In this document: piece by piece, positions 19,501-54,178 of the stretch
Layout of the letters: each line of letters starts with the position of its first letter
Numbering within the stretch: position 1 is the stretch's first letter
Assembly: GCF_026151205.1 (NCBI RefSeq)
Contig: NC_087077.1
Location: 10,595,983-10,659,982, forward strand
Length of the DNA: 64,000 nucleotides
Source of the DNA: Bolinopsis microptera
Lineage: Eukaryota; Ctenophora; Tentaculata; Lobata; Bolinopsidae
Reading direction: 5' to 3'
Notes under the pieces: generated by a model
What the model was told of the DNA's origin: nothing
Database searches by the model: none
The model's input: only the letters and a program-made list of their open reading frames with translations
Made by a program: the position numbers and the translations under genes

Positions 19501-22500
19501 AGGTTCGGTAATGTCCTAAGATGAGAAATGCGTAAGATACCCGAGTCGGCCGAATAAAAATATGTTTAGACACAGACTCAACGAAAAACACGTATCTTAC
19601 GTATTTCACCGCTTAGGTATTGTCTCGGTTAATCTCTTTTCATGATTGATTAACCGGTAAATAACTGACGTACTAGCTACTTAAACTTACTTTCAATGAA
19701 TGCGCTCATCCCTCAAAAATATTTAACATAATTTATTCAACATAGTCATAACAGGTTGGTTGTTGGAAGATCTCTGCGCAAGATTCCAACAATCGGCTGA
19801 TACTTACAATTTTCACCATAGTTTTCTTGCCAACGGCCATCGATCTAGTTTCACTCATTCATTCTTTCTCTGCTTCGCCATTTTGAAAGTTTGAAAGATC
19901 GTGATCAGTTTCCTTAAAATAAGATCCTGTTCATAGTTAGCAATGGCTACCTAATAAGTAAACCCACTTTTAATTTACTCAGATCTTGTTCCGCTAATAA
20001 TATCATAACCCCGTGCAGATATATGGTCCAGACCAGAATATAGACACTGCGGAGGTGGTTGCCATGGCTTCTGGAGCAAAGATCATTGCTTCAGAATACA
20101 TGTCGCCTGACGGCTTCGCTATAAATGATTGCGGAGGTTCGATTTTATTAAGTATTAATTATGGCACTATTTTACCCCAAACACAAAAGGAAATTATCAT
20201 CTTTCCTTCCCTTAAATATATTAGGGTTTCTTGATCATATGACACAAAATAAATGACAAATTTATAATGATTATAGTATGCTTCGGAAGTTATTTAAGTC
20301 AATAATTAAAACTTGTGACAGGCGAATCACTGTGTATTCGAGCATTTCGGAGGTACCTGGTCAATCAGTTGATGAACTTGAGTAAAGGGTACAAGGAGAC
20401 TATATTTAGACGCAACCCATTCAGTAGGATCATGGTTAGTTCCAAAATAGCCTGTCAAATATTAAATTATCCGTTAAAAAGGAAGTAGTTATGTTATTAA
20501 AATAGATCTGCAGGTTTAAGCTTTTTAATTTATGGTAGATTTAAAATCGTTAAACTACCTTATATAATATCGAAGAAAGATTTGTTATTCTGGCTCAGTT
20601 CCAATCGTCACAATTACTATTCTTCTGAATTTTGCTTTTGCAGATGAAAGAAGGGTACAAGTTTGTGTTTGTAACAAACTGTTCCTCGATGGGCGACTGC
20701 AAGAACTTTGATGCCCAATTCTACAACTGTTTAAAGAACAAACAGTTCTTTAATATCAAACACGATGGTAGTGAACTAAAAACTAATGCACTGAAAAAGA
20801 CAGAAAGGAAAAAAGCTAACCCCAGCGCGATCGTTCCCTTCGATACCACAAAATGTGGCAAGGTGGGACGATTAAAGAGAGCATACAACATAATGATACA
20901 TTTTGATTGTGAGAATAGATCCTTTGGCTTCGTCCGTGGTTTTGTTACAATCGAAGTTTACTTTTTGTGCTCGGTTTTATTCCTTACCACATAACACTGG
21001 ATTAACTCACCTAAACAGCAACTCTTGTAGTCTTCCCCACATTAACTGTCCCACTCCCCTAGTTACATCAGTACCGCAAGATGGCGTTGGACCATGTCCC
21101 TGACCAGTGTGTGGTACCTGAACCTGATCTCCTTTCCTACCTCTCCCCTATTGTTGCTCCTTCTGCTAAACTAGCGCTTAGGAATGTGGTGGGGTTCCAG
21201 GGGGCCCTCCTCTCCACCCTTATAGATAATATCTACTTCAGCGAGTTCTATATTGGCAGGTTCGAGTGATGATTGCTATTAATAAAACAAGAATGTGATA
21301 AAATAAGAATTTTACCTTGTAGAAAGTTATTTTATTTATTTAGCAATTCACGCTTTGTAGAGGGAGATAAAAGAGTGCTCTTGCGGTACAATTAGGAAAT
21401 TAACTTTTAAGGCTATTGCAATATTTTTTCGCCCTTATATTATGTAATATGTTGCCAAAATACCGGCTACTGTATGACCGATCTATAAAAATTCAAGATT
21501 ATTGATGTTCTAAAAGTAACCATGTTATCACAGAGCATTTGACGACGTGGCCCTGGCACGTGCTCTCCACGGCCGTCTCCAAGGAACCAAGTTTCCGGCG
21601 GGAGTTTCTGTCAAGGTGCCAGAGATACACCGACTGACCTGGAAACCTAGCAGGATGGCTGATAAAACAACTATCTACGCCTTTGCTTGGTGTGAGGGCT
21701 GCACTCTTGATGTTTTGCGAGCTGATATAGGTTCGTGTCATTACCATTCAGTTTAATTTTACTGACTCCTCGCATAGTGTCCTAAAATAAGTGCCCTGAA
21801 AATTGTCCATAGTGGTAATTTTCATGAAGGAGTAACGCATGCAATTCGGGCGGACATATTATTCAGAGGAATTTTCAAACATATGTGGGGTTATTCCGGG
21901 ACACTTCTTACCATATTATTATAAGCCAAAGTAACCCACCAAATTGCAATTAATGTAATCAAAGTGGGCAATCGTTTGGTCAACTACAACTTCAGTCGCA
22001 GACTTTGATATTATGTTGCATTATTATAATAACATAGAGATGGCCTTTCTGCTGGCGGGGTGTTTATTGATAGACGGCTCTTCGGAATAATTGCAGCTTG
22101 ATTTAAGTGAGTATTAAATATGTCTTGGCTGGAATGGTCCAGTTAAATTATCCAATTGGTCGTACTTCATAAATGCCAAATTCCAAGAAATTGACGACAT
22201 GATGTGGTTAAGGTTGGTGCAAAGCTGAATTAAATTTTGACAAGAGACACCTGAAGCGTTGTGGAATTATGCAAACTTGGTCATATTTCTTTGATATTCC
22301 GAGAATTTTACGACAGAATCCTCAAATCAAACGAAAGCAATCAGAATGTGTGGTTATTATATTATATCAGATATCTTTATGTAGTTGGCTCTAATGTTAA
22401 TTTTGCCATAACGTACCTGTTTAAGGAATAGCCGACTTAAGATTCGATGATTTTCACTTAACTCAAGGCTCCGAGACAGATCGAATAAGGACCGTATTAT

Positions 22501-23610
22501 GTAAAGAAATAGATTTAAAATATACTTTTCAACGGGATATTATTTGGTATTGTAATTTAAACACCAAAAATCTTGGAGCTGATCCATTCGGACATCTGCT
22601 GCACCTCAGCTCTAGCTGTATCAGTTTTGCGATCGAAAAGTCAAATTTTCTTCATTCACCAGAAAGAATCCCAATCAAAGAACTCGGGGTATTTGAAACA
22701 TAAAAGCGATACGAAATTTTGTATTTAGCAGGAGCTTTCAAAATTCATATTTTTATGTAAATCGTCTTCAAAATCGTCTCCAAGTTACTACCGCCTGATA
22801 ATCTACATCACGCAGGAAGTAAGGTAGACATGATAAAACCAGCAGATATTAAAGATATAAGCGAGGACATGCTCCATGCTTACGACAGCAGAGAGATAAA
22901 GTCCGCTTCTCCCTCCCAGTTCTGCTCCTATAATTACTATGAAACTTTCACTGAGCTCCTTAAAGCTGAGAGTAAAACGGTAATTATTTTAAAGTTATGT
23001 TGATATTAAATATTACTTATCTCTTCAGCTCAATCCCTGGAATCTTTTAATGCTCTTCTTAAAACGTACCTTTTTAAACTGTCCCTAGATGAACTTGAAA
23101 AACTTTATCGATAACTATTTTTGTCTTATCTGGTGTTTGATCATCAAACACCAGATAAGACAAACTTTGATCTTTGCATAATATGTTTAAGTACCATTCT
23201 CTGGCTTTAGTATTGACGATATATTTTCAAGCATAAGTTACTTTTCTTAACTAAGTAATTATTCATGTTATTATCTGGGATAACTAGTTTGAACACTGCT
23301 GAGTATAAGTTTTATCTTAATAGCGGTGTTATTAAATTTCAATTTATTATTATTATTATATTGTTTATGTTACATAACATATCATATATTTACGTATTTA
23401 CAAGCAGAATAGATCTCGCACTATAGTTCGTATAATATTCAGGATGGGATTTCTATGTATAATATTCATTTAATGTCGCAGGTGGAAAGTTATACCAAGT
23501 TAAAGAAGTCAGCTACAGCATATCAAGCTGCAAAGCAAGCAGTTTATAATGCCTTTCAGCAGAAAGATCTCGGTACTTGGCCTAAGAAAACAGTCCTACC
23601 AAACTTCTAG
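16546..23610 (+). CDS. ADAR-family pseudo-deaminase with two dsRNA-binding domains, gene B
   Basis: Sixteen exons (16546-16648, 16815-17078, 17242-17487, 17684-17770, 17967-18115, 18351-18500, 18686-18866, 19063-19167, 19357-19502, 20019-20136, 20322-20434, 20644-20862, 21072-21259, 21534-21730, 22816-22979, 23482-23610) join in frame to 852 residues. The ATG opens MSGFKRRRGGGDW. Residues 35-122 are a Pro/His/Tyr/Asp tract (repeated HAYPPDP); 123-204 are RGG-rich with an acidic end; about 205-283 and 345-420 are dsRNA-binding domains (GKTFYGEGSTAKIAKG and VFKGDGATDKIARDFAAKEA); 429-852 are the ADAR deaminase fold, ending KDLGTWPKK. Zinc ligands are lost: the NDCHAE His is Gly516, the PCGD Cys is Met570 and the SCSDK Cys is Pro657; Glu518 stays. 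A catalytically dead RNA binder, comparable in state to vertebrate ADAD proteins, is inferred. Confidence 0.88.
22980..23481 (+). mobile_element. LINE 3' remnant with stem-loop in last intron of gene B
   Basis: From about 23022 to 23115 a short frame reads SLESFNALLKTYLFKLSLDE and then stops; this pattern (SFK..LKT.LFKL) is the usual extreme C-terminus of CR1/L2/jockey-like LINE proteins. It is followed by a perfect 21-bp inverted repeat with a 3-base loop (23120-23164) and an AT-rich stretch with TTATTATTATTATA. It resembles a LINE 3' end carrying an RT-recognition hairpin, with everything upstream lost. Confidence 0.55.
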
Positions 23611-23991
23611 CCAAAAAAACTAAACCTATTCAGGACTTTTTTATTGAATGCTCTAGCATTTATATTGTATATGAATGCCGGTTTCTGCCATGAGTGGTCT
23701 TATTTTTTATTAGTGACCGTATCTGACTGATTACCAGTTTGTAACGTATTCAACTATTCAAACCGGATATTTATTTGTATTTAACATTGTGTATGTTATA
23801 ATTTTGCTGGCCAAATCCTGACATATTCAGTAACTTCTTTAGCCCTTTAATTGTTATACCCATTTAAGGACCCAAACATATACCCAATTCGATTTAATAT
23901 CAATATTCAGTTTCACCCAAACATCTCCACTTTAGCAGTGATTCATGTTTAGATGTTGTTGAATTGCTCTTCTTTCTTTGCCGTAGGTACT

Positions 23992-23997
23992 GAAATA
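23992..23997 (+). terminator. Candidate polyadenylation signal of gene B
   Basis: AATAAA lies about 380 bp after the gene B stop and before the ESF1 start. It is the only canonical hexamer noticed in this spacer. Confidence 0.35.
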
Positions 23998-24091
23998 AAC
24001 CAACAGCTTAGATAAGCGAGATTTCGTTTAAAAAAGGCTGGGCCACGAGCCTGTATGTCAACGTGTCTAACATTGTATCCTCTATAGCAAG

Positions 24092-27000
24092 ATGACGGGT
24101 GAAGATGCCAGGTTCGCCCATCTCAAGAAGGACCCGAGGTTTAAGAAGGTCGGTAAAGACAAACGGAAGGTTAAGATAGATAACCGCTTCAAGCACATGT
24201 TTACTGCACCTGAGTTCTCCTCTGTTGATTTCTTGGATAAGAGAGGGAGGAAGGAGAAACGGGTTACCAAAGAGAAGCTCGAGAAGTTCTATGAGATGTC
24301 ATCTGAGGAAGAGAGCGAGGAAGAGGAGAACGAGGAGAATGATGAAACTTCGCTAGCAGAGGAAAGCGATGAAATTTCACGCGCAGACGAACTAATCACT
24401 AATTTAAAGAAGATCGCCAACGATACTCCTAAAGAACTTCCATTAAATCCTGAGGACGACTCTGAGTCTGAAGCTGAAGGGCCTGACGAAGAAGAAGAAC
24501 CATCAGACTCCTCCGATGGTGAGTCCTCTGATGAGGACGAGGTTTCTGCAGAGGCAGCTGTTGATGCCTGGGACTCTGTTAACACCTGTACTGAAACTAC
24601 ATCTGATTCTACCAGCAGAGTTTCAATCTGTAATCTGAACTGGGACAGAATGAACGCAACTGATATCTTTGTGCTCTGTCACAGTTCCCTAAATGAGAAA
24701 TCTGGTAAGCTTTGATATGTTGACGATATTATTAAAAGAAATTGTTATTACTTTCATTTGTGATTTCATTTCGATACTATAGCCAACTTATATATTAACA
24801 GCGCCGAACTGACGGAAATTGTACCCATTTTGTAAATATCTGACTAGTCAACTACCTACAGGCACAATAAAACAAGTGGAAGTGTTTCCGTCCCAGTACG
24901 GTAAAACCCAACTTGCAAAGGAGTTGGAGAGGGGTCCTGATTTAGGAGACGCTGCTGATGATGATCATGATGAGGGGAAGGAGTACTCCACTGAAGCTCT
25001 CAGGAAATACCAGGTTAATAAAATTGTAATATCCGGATCAGAAAGTTATTTGTTGTGTAATATCCGGATCAGAAGGTTATTTGTTGTGTAATATCCGGAT
25101 CAGAAGGTTATGACGTGTTGTGTAATATATCCGGATCAGAAGGTTATTTGTTGTGTAAATTTATCCGGATCTTGAATATTAACATAATATATATATTATA
25201 TATCAAATTTAATATATTATATTTTTTTCGGCCAAGACGGATCTCATGCACTTAATCTACTGATCTAGACCTAGCAATCTGTTATGTTATCATACTAACT
25301 AGATCCTATAAAAGCTAATGTATTTCAGATCGAACGTTTGAAGTATTACTACGCGATAGTCACGTGTGACTGTGTGAGAACGGCGGATATTCTCTACTCT
25401 GAACTGGATGGAGTGGAGTATCAGCTCAGTTCATCTGTGAGTCTTGTTTTTTCTTTTTTTTATCTGTGAGTACTGAGTATCTTAACGCAAGATTTTAATT
25501 GATGGATACGTTTACCAGATCAAGAGGGTCAAATGACAGTTCAATAATTTTAACAGCACTTGTTTTAAATTTATCAAATTAATAAAAAACTTTAATAAGA
25601 TCTAATTTTACAGACGTTAGACCTGAGGTTCGTGCCGGATGATATGGAGTTTGAAGATGATCCCCCAATTTCCGCGTGTTCTTCCATGCCGGACATGATC
25701 ACCTACAAACCACCGACCTTCATCACCACTGCCTTGCAGGTTCTTACATTCTTTAAATTTTCTTCGATCTGTCAAACCTTTCACACATATCGACAGAATT
25801 GTTTTATCTTATTTCTAGCTTACTACCTACTACAACTACATATCTGCTGTACTTATCGAGTATTAAGGACATTTTTGTTTTGTCGCTTAACCCCCGTTTC
25901 CTCAGAACAGCTCAGTAAAGCTGACCTGGGACGAGACCCCACAGTCCAGACTAGAACTGACCACCAAGAAGTTCTCTGCTGCTGATCTTGAAACTGTTGA
26001 CTTCTCTGCTTACATTGCTTCTTCTGAGAGTGAGAGTGATGGGGAGGATGCAGGTGAGTTATGTGACTTCGTTTCTAGACCCAGTTATTATCGAATATCT
26101 ATTTGGTAGATTAACAATACCCGAGGCCAGGTAGAATACAAGATAACAAAGTCACATGCTAAGCAAACTATTTCCAGGAGGTCCCAGTTTGGAGAAGTAC
26201 AAAGCCCTGCTGGCTGGAGCAGAGGAGGAGGAGGAGGACCAGGTGGACCAGGAGATGGAGATCACCTGGACTACTGGACTTGAAGATAACGAGGAGGTAA
26301 GTTGCAGAGTCACAAAGGTTTCCATGCTTGTTGATCGTTTCTTCGTTTTCAATAGTTGTCAACCCAATAGTTGGAAAACAACCCAAATCAAATAATTAAT
26401 CTCATGAATTCTCAGGTAGTAGATGAAGCTGATAAGAACGAAGAACGGCAGGAAAATTCAACTTTCTATGCTCCAGATGACAAAGATGATTTCTTTGCTA
26501 CCGATACTGTAAGAAACATTTTTGTTAGACTTTTACCAGATTCATATTCCTGAAATTTCGATAATTTTAGGCTGTTTTGAAAATATGTATCCCCTTTTAC
26601 TATGACAATTGTATGCCTCTTTCAGGTGATCGACCATCCTAAAAAGAAGAAGAAGAAGAAGAAAAAGAAGAAGGGAGAAGAGAAAGAATTGACGAAAGAA
26701 GAATCCGAGCTGGCCTTGCTTATGGAGGTACGAAATAATATGTCTTTCAGTTGTCCTTGGTTTATGTAATTATGTAGGTACATTTATATAATTGATTTTT
26801 GAACTTAAACCTATTTCAATTGGGGTTATTATAATACCTTCCGGGAATTATATCCACTAAAACTCGGGGACACCGAGGGCTGATAATTTGCTCATTTTTC
26901 CCGCAAGAGAAGCGAGGGTATTATCAGCCCAGACTCAGACTGGCTGGCGGCAAGTTTCAAAACAAATAACACTGGCGTTCTATATATTAGACACTATATT

Positions 27001-27825
27001 GTATGATGCGCACGTATCGGATTACACCCCTTCTGCAATCGGAACCGGAACGTATTATAAAATATAATACCTCCGCAACTTCGTGCCCGCAAATTCCCTC
27101 CAGCAAGCTGTCGGGAATTATCGCGCGCAGCACTCAGTGGCGGAGGTATTATAGTATTTTAATATTTTGAACTGATAACTTTCTAACTGACAATACCCTT
27201 CTAGAGCGAAAAAGACGAAAAGAAACATTTCAACATGAAGAAAATAGTAAAATCAAACAAAGAGGACAACTTCAAAGTTGACATAGAGGACGACAGATTT
27301 TCAGCGTTCAAAACCTCCCATCACTTTGCTATTGACCCCTCTGCCCCGGAATATAAAGCTACTTCCGAGACTCAGAAACTGAGGGCTGCTCAAGCTGCTG
27401 CCATGACAACGACGATAGTGTCACGTGAGGAAATTAGTGGTGATGTTGAGAGTAATGTTATTGATAAGATCAAAAGTAGGACAGCGCAATTTCAGAGTAA
27501 GAAAGAGAATTCTAAACTTTATAAAACTAAAAATAGAGGAATTATACCGGAGGAGGTGCAGAATGTTTCGCCGAATGAAAATTCAGATAACAATATAAAG
27601 ATAAAAAAGAAGAAGAAGAAATTGCCAGAGGATTTTTCTTCTGATTTGAAGTCAGACGTAAGCTCGAATGTTAAGCGGAAAAAGAAACGGGTTTTAGAGG
27701 AGGTCCCTTCAGAAATTACTTCCGATGATACACAAATTCCAAAAAAGAAGAAGAAGAAGAGAAGAGAAGAGAACCAATCTGAAGAAAAGCCTAAGAAGCA
27801 CAAGAAAAGGAGAGCTGAATCATGA
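24092..27825 (+). CDS. ESF1: ESF1 homologue, pre-rRNA processing factor
   Basis: Nine exons (24092-24704, 24862-25013, 25329-25436, 25614-25739, 25906-26053, 26178-26296, 26416-26508, 26626-26727, 27205-27825) join to 693 residues. ESF1 is a nucleolar protein needed for 18S rRNA maturation. Recognised features are the N-terminal DPRFKKVGKDKRKVKIDNRF, an acidic Ser/Glu tract, the RRM-like core (DIFVLCHSSL, QVEVFPSQYGK, ERLKYYYAIVTCD, LDLRFVPDDMEFED), a SVKLTWDET motif, a lysine run, and the NUC153 motif DDRFSAFKTSHHFAIDPSA followed by a very basic tail. Human ESF1 is 851 residues; this one is shorter in its acidic and basic linkers. The start codon follows AAG and begins MTGEDARFAHL; no in-frame ATG precedes it closely. 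Splice phases agree throughout. Confidence 0.93.
25014..25170. repeat. Tandem repeat beside ESF1 exon 2 donor
   Basis: Four to five copies of a unit of about 34 bp contain TAATATCCGGATCAGAAGG and then TTATTTGTTGTG. The array begins about 15 bases after the splice donor. Confidence 0.8.
26826..27165. mobile_element. MITE-like insertion in ESF1 last intron
   Basis: The left edge reads TTATAATACCTTCCGGG and the right edge, inverted, ACTATAATACCTCCGCC, giving imperfect terminal inverted repeats. An inner inverted pair (GGGCTGATAAT near 26878 and ATTATCAGCCC near 26929) adds secondary structure. GC content is higher than in neighbouring introns. No coding sequence is seen. Confidence 0.4.
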
Positions 27826-27958
27826 TATTATTAATTATAGCCTTTTTAAAGACTTAGGCTACTGAATTATATAATCATGGTTGTATGAAAGTACCGGCAA
27901 CACCTGGTTGCTTTTATATTTTGTCACTTTCTGCTTAAACTTAATTTATTAATTTTAA

Positions 27959-50804
<22,846 letters not shown>

Positions 50805-51665
50805 GTTTATTATAAGGGGATGTGCTGCGGTATTTTAAACTCTTTAGTAGATTTACAGCGATATTTTAACCTTGTTTTAATAGACATAATTATGTTTTTT
50901 GGGGGATTTCGGGTTGGGAGACCGGAGGTATCGTGATTACGATACTCAGGCGACTACATGTAATTGGTCTGTTCTTACGTTTCTTGACGATTTGGATAAA
51001 ATTGTGGTTTTATTGATGTGTGGGTCATTGAAAAATGAAAGCTGATTTCAGTCCTGGATGTTTACTTTTCAGTCATATCGCTTTAGAGCTGAATATGATA
51101 TTCAATACTGTACTGACCAATAATATGATTTCGCATTTCTTAGTCCATTATGATGTGCCCGAGATGTGCCCGAGTTTGAGCCCGAGGTGTGCCCGAGGTG
51201 TGCCCCAGATGTGCATCGGCAGATTACCGAGTTACCTGATCTAGGCATAATGTTATCAAAAAATATATGACTCATTTGTAAAACAAATTGATGTGATGGT
51301 CGACTCCATTTTGTCAGAAAAATGCACTTTTACTAGATGTAAGACCATTGTTATGTTGGTGTTATAAAGTTCTATACTTGGGGTGGTTTAATTAACCTAT
51401 TATGAGTTTTATTGTTAAGTTATTATTTATCTGCAGATGTTTTATTATGTCTATAACATTCTCTTTTATAGTATAAATGCCTCAAAAGTCTGAAATTTTT
51501 ATGTCATTGTATTATTTTATATTAAACAAAAGCCTACTATAATTCAATTAAGTTCTTCCGCTTCATGATTGTATTGTTTCCAAATATTCGGCGTTCATTG
51601 CACATATCTTCACGTTTGCAATACTAGCTCCCACATACCGAGTCTAACACCACAAATCCACAGAT
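50805..51665. promoter_or_regulatory. METTL1-SURF1 spacer
   Basis: 861 bp lie between the METTL1 stop and the SURF1 ATG. A short GTGCCCGAG tandem occurs near 51155-51210. No canonical AATAAA was noted, and no clear promoter element is visible. Confidence 0.4.
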
Positions 51666-54178
51666 ATGATATGTACAAGATGCAGAACAGTGCTCCTCTC
51701 GAATCTCCGCACCATCAGAAACCAGGGCAATAGTTACCATAACAACAGACTCTGGAGCCCACATTCCAGGTTAAAATTCCGGCTTCATTCCACACTGCCA
51801 GTGAAGAGTAAGCCGGTATTTCAAAGACCAGAGGTGAAGAGAGAATGGAGAATACATCCAATGATGAGCATACCTGTCGTCTGCTTATTCTTAGGTTCGT
51901 TGTTAGTTGTTTTTCTTCGTATTGTAGTAACCACGTTAGGAAGTTAGTAACCAACCTGATAAGCAATATCATGTACATTGCGCTCGCGACATATTTACTG
52001 TGTAACTCTGCATTCGTTATGTCGCTTAAAACGTCATAAGTTTTCGCATTTTGCCTCGATGTACCGTACATACAATGATTCGAATTCCTGTCCGCCACCA
52101 CTGTCGTCTACAAATTCTTAAGTTTGAGTCAGTTTGTTGTTAAAAACACTTTCATCAATAACTCTAATTCTTATGCTTGTCAGTTTGTTGTTTAAAACAC
52201 GTTGTAATTGACAGGCTACCATGAAACTTCAAACCCCTAAATAAAAAATGTGTGGGGATTACACAGCACCTGCCAGTGGCGGCCATAGTTTTCACCAGAG
52301 ACGAACATTAAATATATCACAAGGAGTTGGGATCGTGCCAACTTCCAATCAGCCAAATATTCTCCCTAGGAAAAGCAGGAAAGCTTGGCACGGCTTCGGA
52401 CCACTGACTCCAATATAATAGCCAAAACTCAGTACCCAGCGTAAATCAATAACCTCATAAATCAATAGGCACACCCTCGAGCTGTTATCCTGATTATTGA
52501 TTGTCATTTAACCCTTTCTCACCCTGCATTAAGTCAGTAAATCTGCCAGAAATGTTGGTCACCCTGGAAATATTTCCCCTCCCGAACAAATTCTGACATT
52601 TACCACGTCAATTGTTCAGCGCCCGTCGATACAAGATACTTTGACACAATCCATATTATCTTCCTTTTTTTCTTTCTTATATATTTTCCCTCAATAGAGG
52701 CGGAATGACCCACCCTGATATCTTCACCCTAATAATCAGTACTGGAAAATAGTTTCAGACCACGTGTCCCCAACCCCTCAGGAGAGTGGTGGCAAACAGA
52801 ACAATAGGGTGGTGCCTAACAACCCCCTGTCCTCCACAGGGTGGTGGCAGATAAACCGGCGAAAGGCGAAGCTGCAGCTAATAGCAGACATAGAGTCCCG
52901 GTACCTGTTGGAACCAGTTCCTTTTGTGAGTGGAGAGGAGTATCTGGAGTATACCCCCGTTAGATTCACAGGTGAGTAACCTAGTAACCACCCTGGTAAC
53001 CTATAGTAACCACCCTGGTAACCTATAGTAACGACCCCGTTAGATTCACAGGTGGTGGTTAGGTTGTTATTGCCACGTTTTGTTGGTTTGTTTTGGTAAA
53101 TTTTCATCGTGTTTCTTATTTTATAACCCAGAACAAGAAAATCCGGACTAGCAACCAACCTTGTAGTTATCAAAGTAAACTAGTAACCGCTCTGGTAATC
53201 TAGTCACCACACTGGTAACCTTTAGTAACCACTCTAGTAACCTTTAGTAACCTCTCCCAGGTGAATACGATTACTCTAAAGAGTTCTATCTGGGACCCCG
53301 GCACGAGATAGTGGGTCACCGAGACAAAGGAGAGCCTGGTGGGTATCACTCTATAGTACCACTAACTCTAGAGACAGGAGAGAGAATATTAGTGGACAGG
53401 GGATTCATCTCTAAACGGACTAAGTCACCAATAGGTCAGTAAATGTGATAGCTTGATAGGTTGTGTTTTGTCCGTTAGGCCAGTCACTGTACTGGGTTGT
53501 GATTCGAATTAGTGTCTTTGAAGGAGCTTTTTTCGATACTAATTACCGAAACATCTTTCTTTGAATTATGAGGTTTAATTTAACCCTTTCCCAACCAAAC
53601 AGGTCAGATAGCAGGCAAAGTAACCCAAGTTGGCTATATCCGTCTCCCTGAGGGAGCAGTGATGCCGGCCCTAGCCCCTGCCTCGGGGTCAACCCAAACC
53701 TACATCTGGAGAGACTCCGGGATGATGGCTCAGATTGCAGAGACTCTACCTGTTACTGTGGAGCTGATGTCAGAATATTCTGTAGAGGGCGGTGAGTTTA
53801 CCAGCATCTAGAAATTATGAGCATTTCTAGAAAGCACCAACCTGAACTCCACGCCTCTGTTATGCGAATGATTATACCTGGATCATAACATTTTTTATTT
53901 GAACTACCTACAGTTATACCCCGATTTACCGTGCCCGAAATACCGGAAACCGGATTCACATCTGTTATCTTCTTTTTCGTCAACATTCAACACCCGGTTA
54001 ATCAGAGTTTTACTCTACCTCCTATTTTCCAGGTCCGTTGGCGGGACAGACTCGGTTATCAGTGTACAACAAGCACCTGGAATATGTGATAACGTGGTGG
54101 GGCATGGGTATTGCTTCTCTTTTCTACATTTTCCAGTTTCGGCGGAGACCCAAGGCTATTCCTGGTGTTTTCAAGTGA
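51666..54178 (+). CDS. SURF1: SURF1 homologue, cytochrome c oxidase assembly factor
   Basis: Five exons (51666-51894, 52840-52971, 53261-53434, 53603-53791, 54033-54178) join to 289 residues; human SURF1 has 300. SURF1 is a mitochondrial inner-membrane protein that helps insert haem a into COX1. The N-terminus is basic and Ser/Arg-rich, as expected for a mitochondrial presequence. Helix one (SIPVVCLFLG) leads into WWQINRRKAKLQLI; then come EYTPVRFTGEYDYSKEFYLG, ILVDRGFI, GGPLAGQTR-like sequence across the last junction, and helix two (VITWWGMGIASLFYIFQF). All junctions are phase 1. The intron after exon 2 contains AGTAACC repeats and a second copy of the exon's 3' end. Confidence 0.94.
52972..53260. 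repeat. AGTAACC-type repeats with duplicated exon end
   Basis: The SURF1 intron is largely made of CCTAGTAACCACCCTGGTAA variants. Within it, GTTAGATTCACAGGTG (near 53039) repeats the last bases of SURF1 exon 2 and its donor (near 52960). Confidence 0.8.

Noticed and set aside
19503-19507. Alternative donor GTAATG for gene B exon 9
   Set aside because: Using it breaks the reading frame with the next exon, whereas the GTTCGG donor five bases earlier keeps phase 0.
24289-24585. Serine-rich minus-strand frame
   Set aside because: It is the complement of the acidic tract of ESF1 exon 1.
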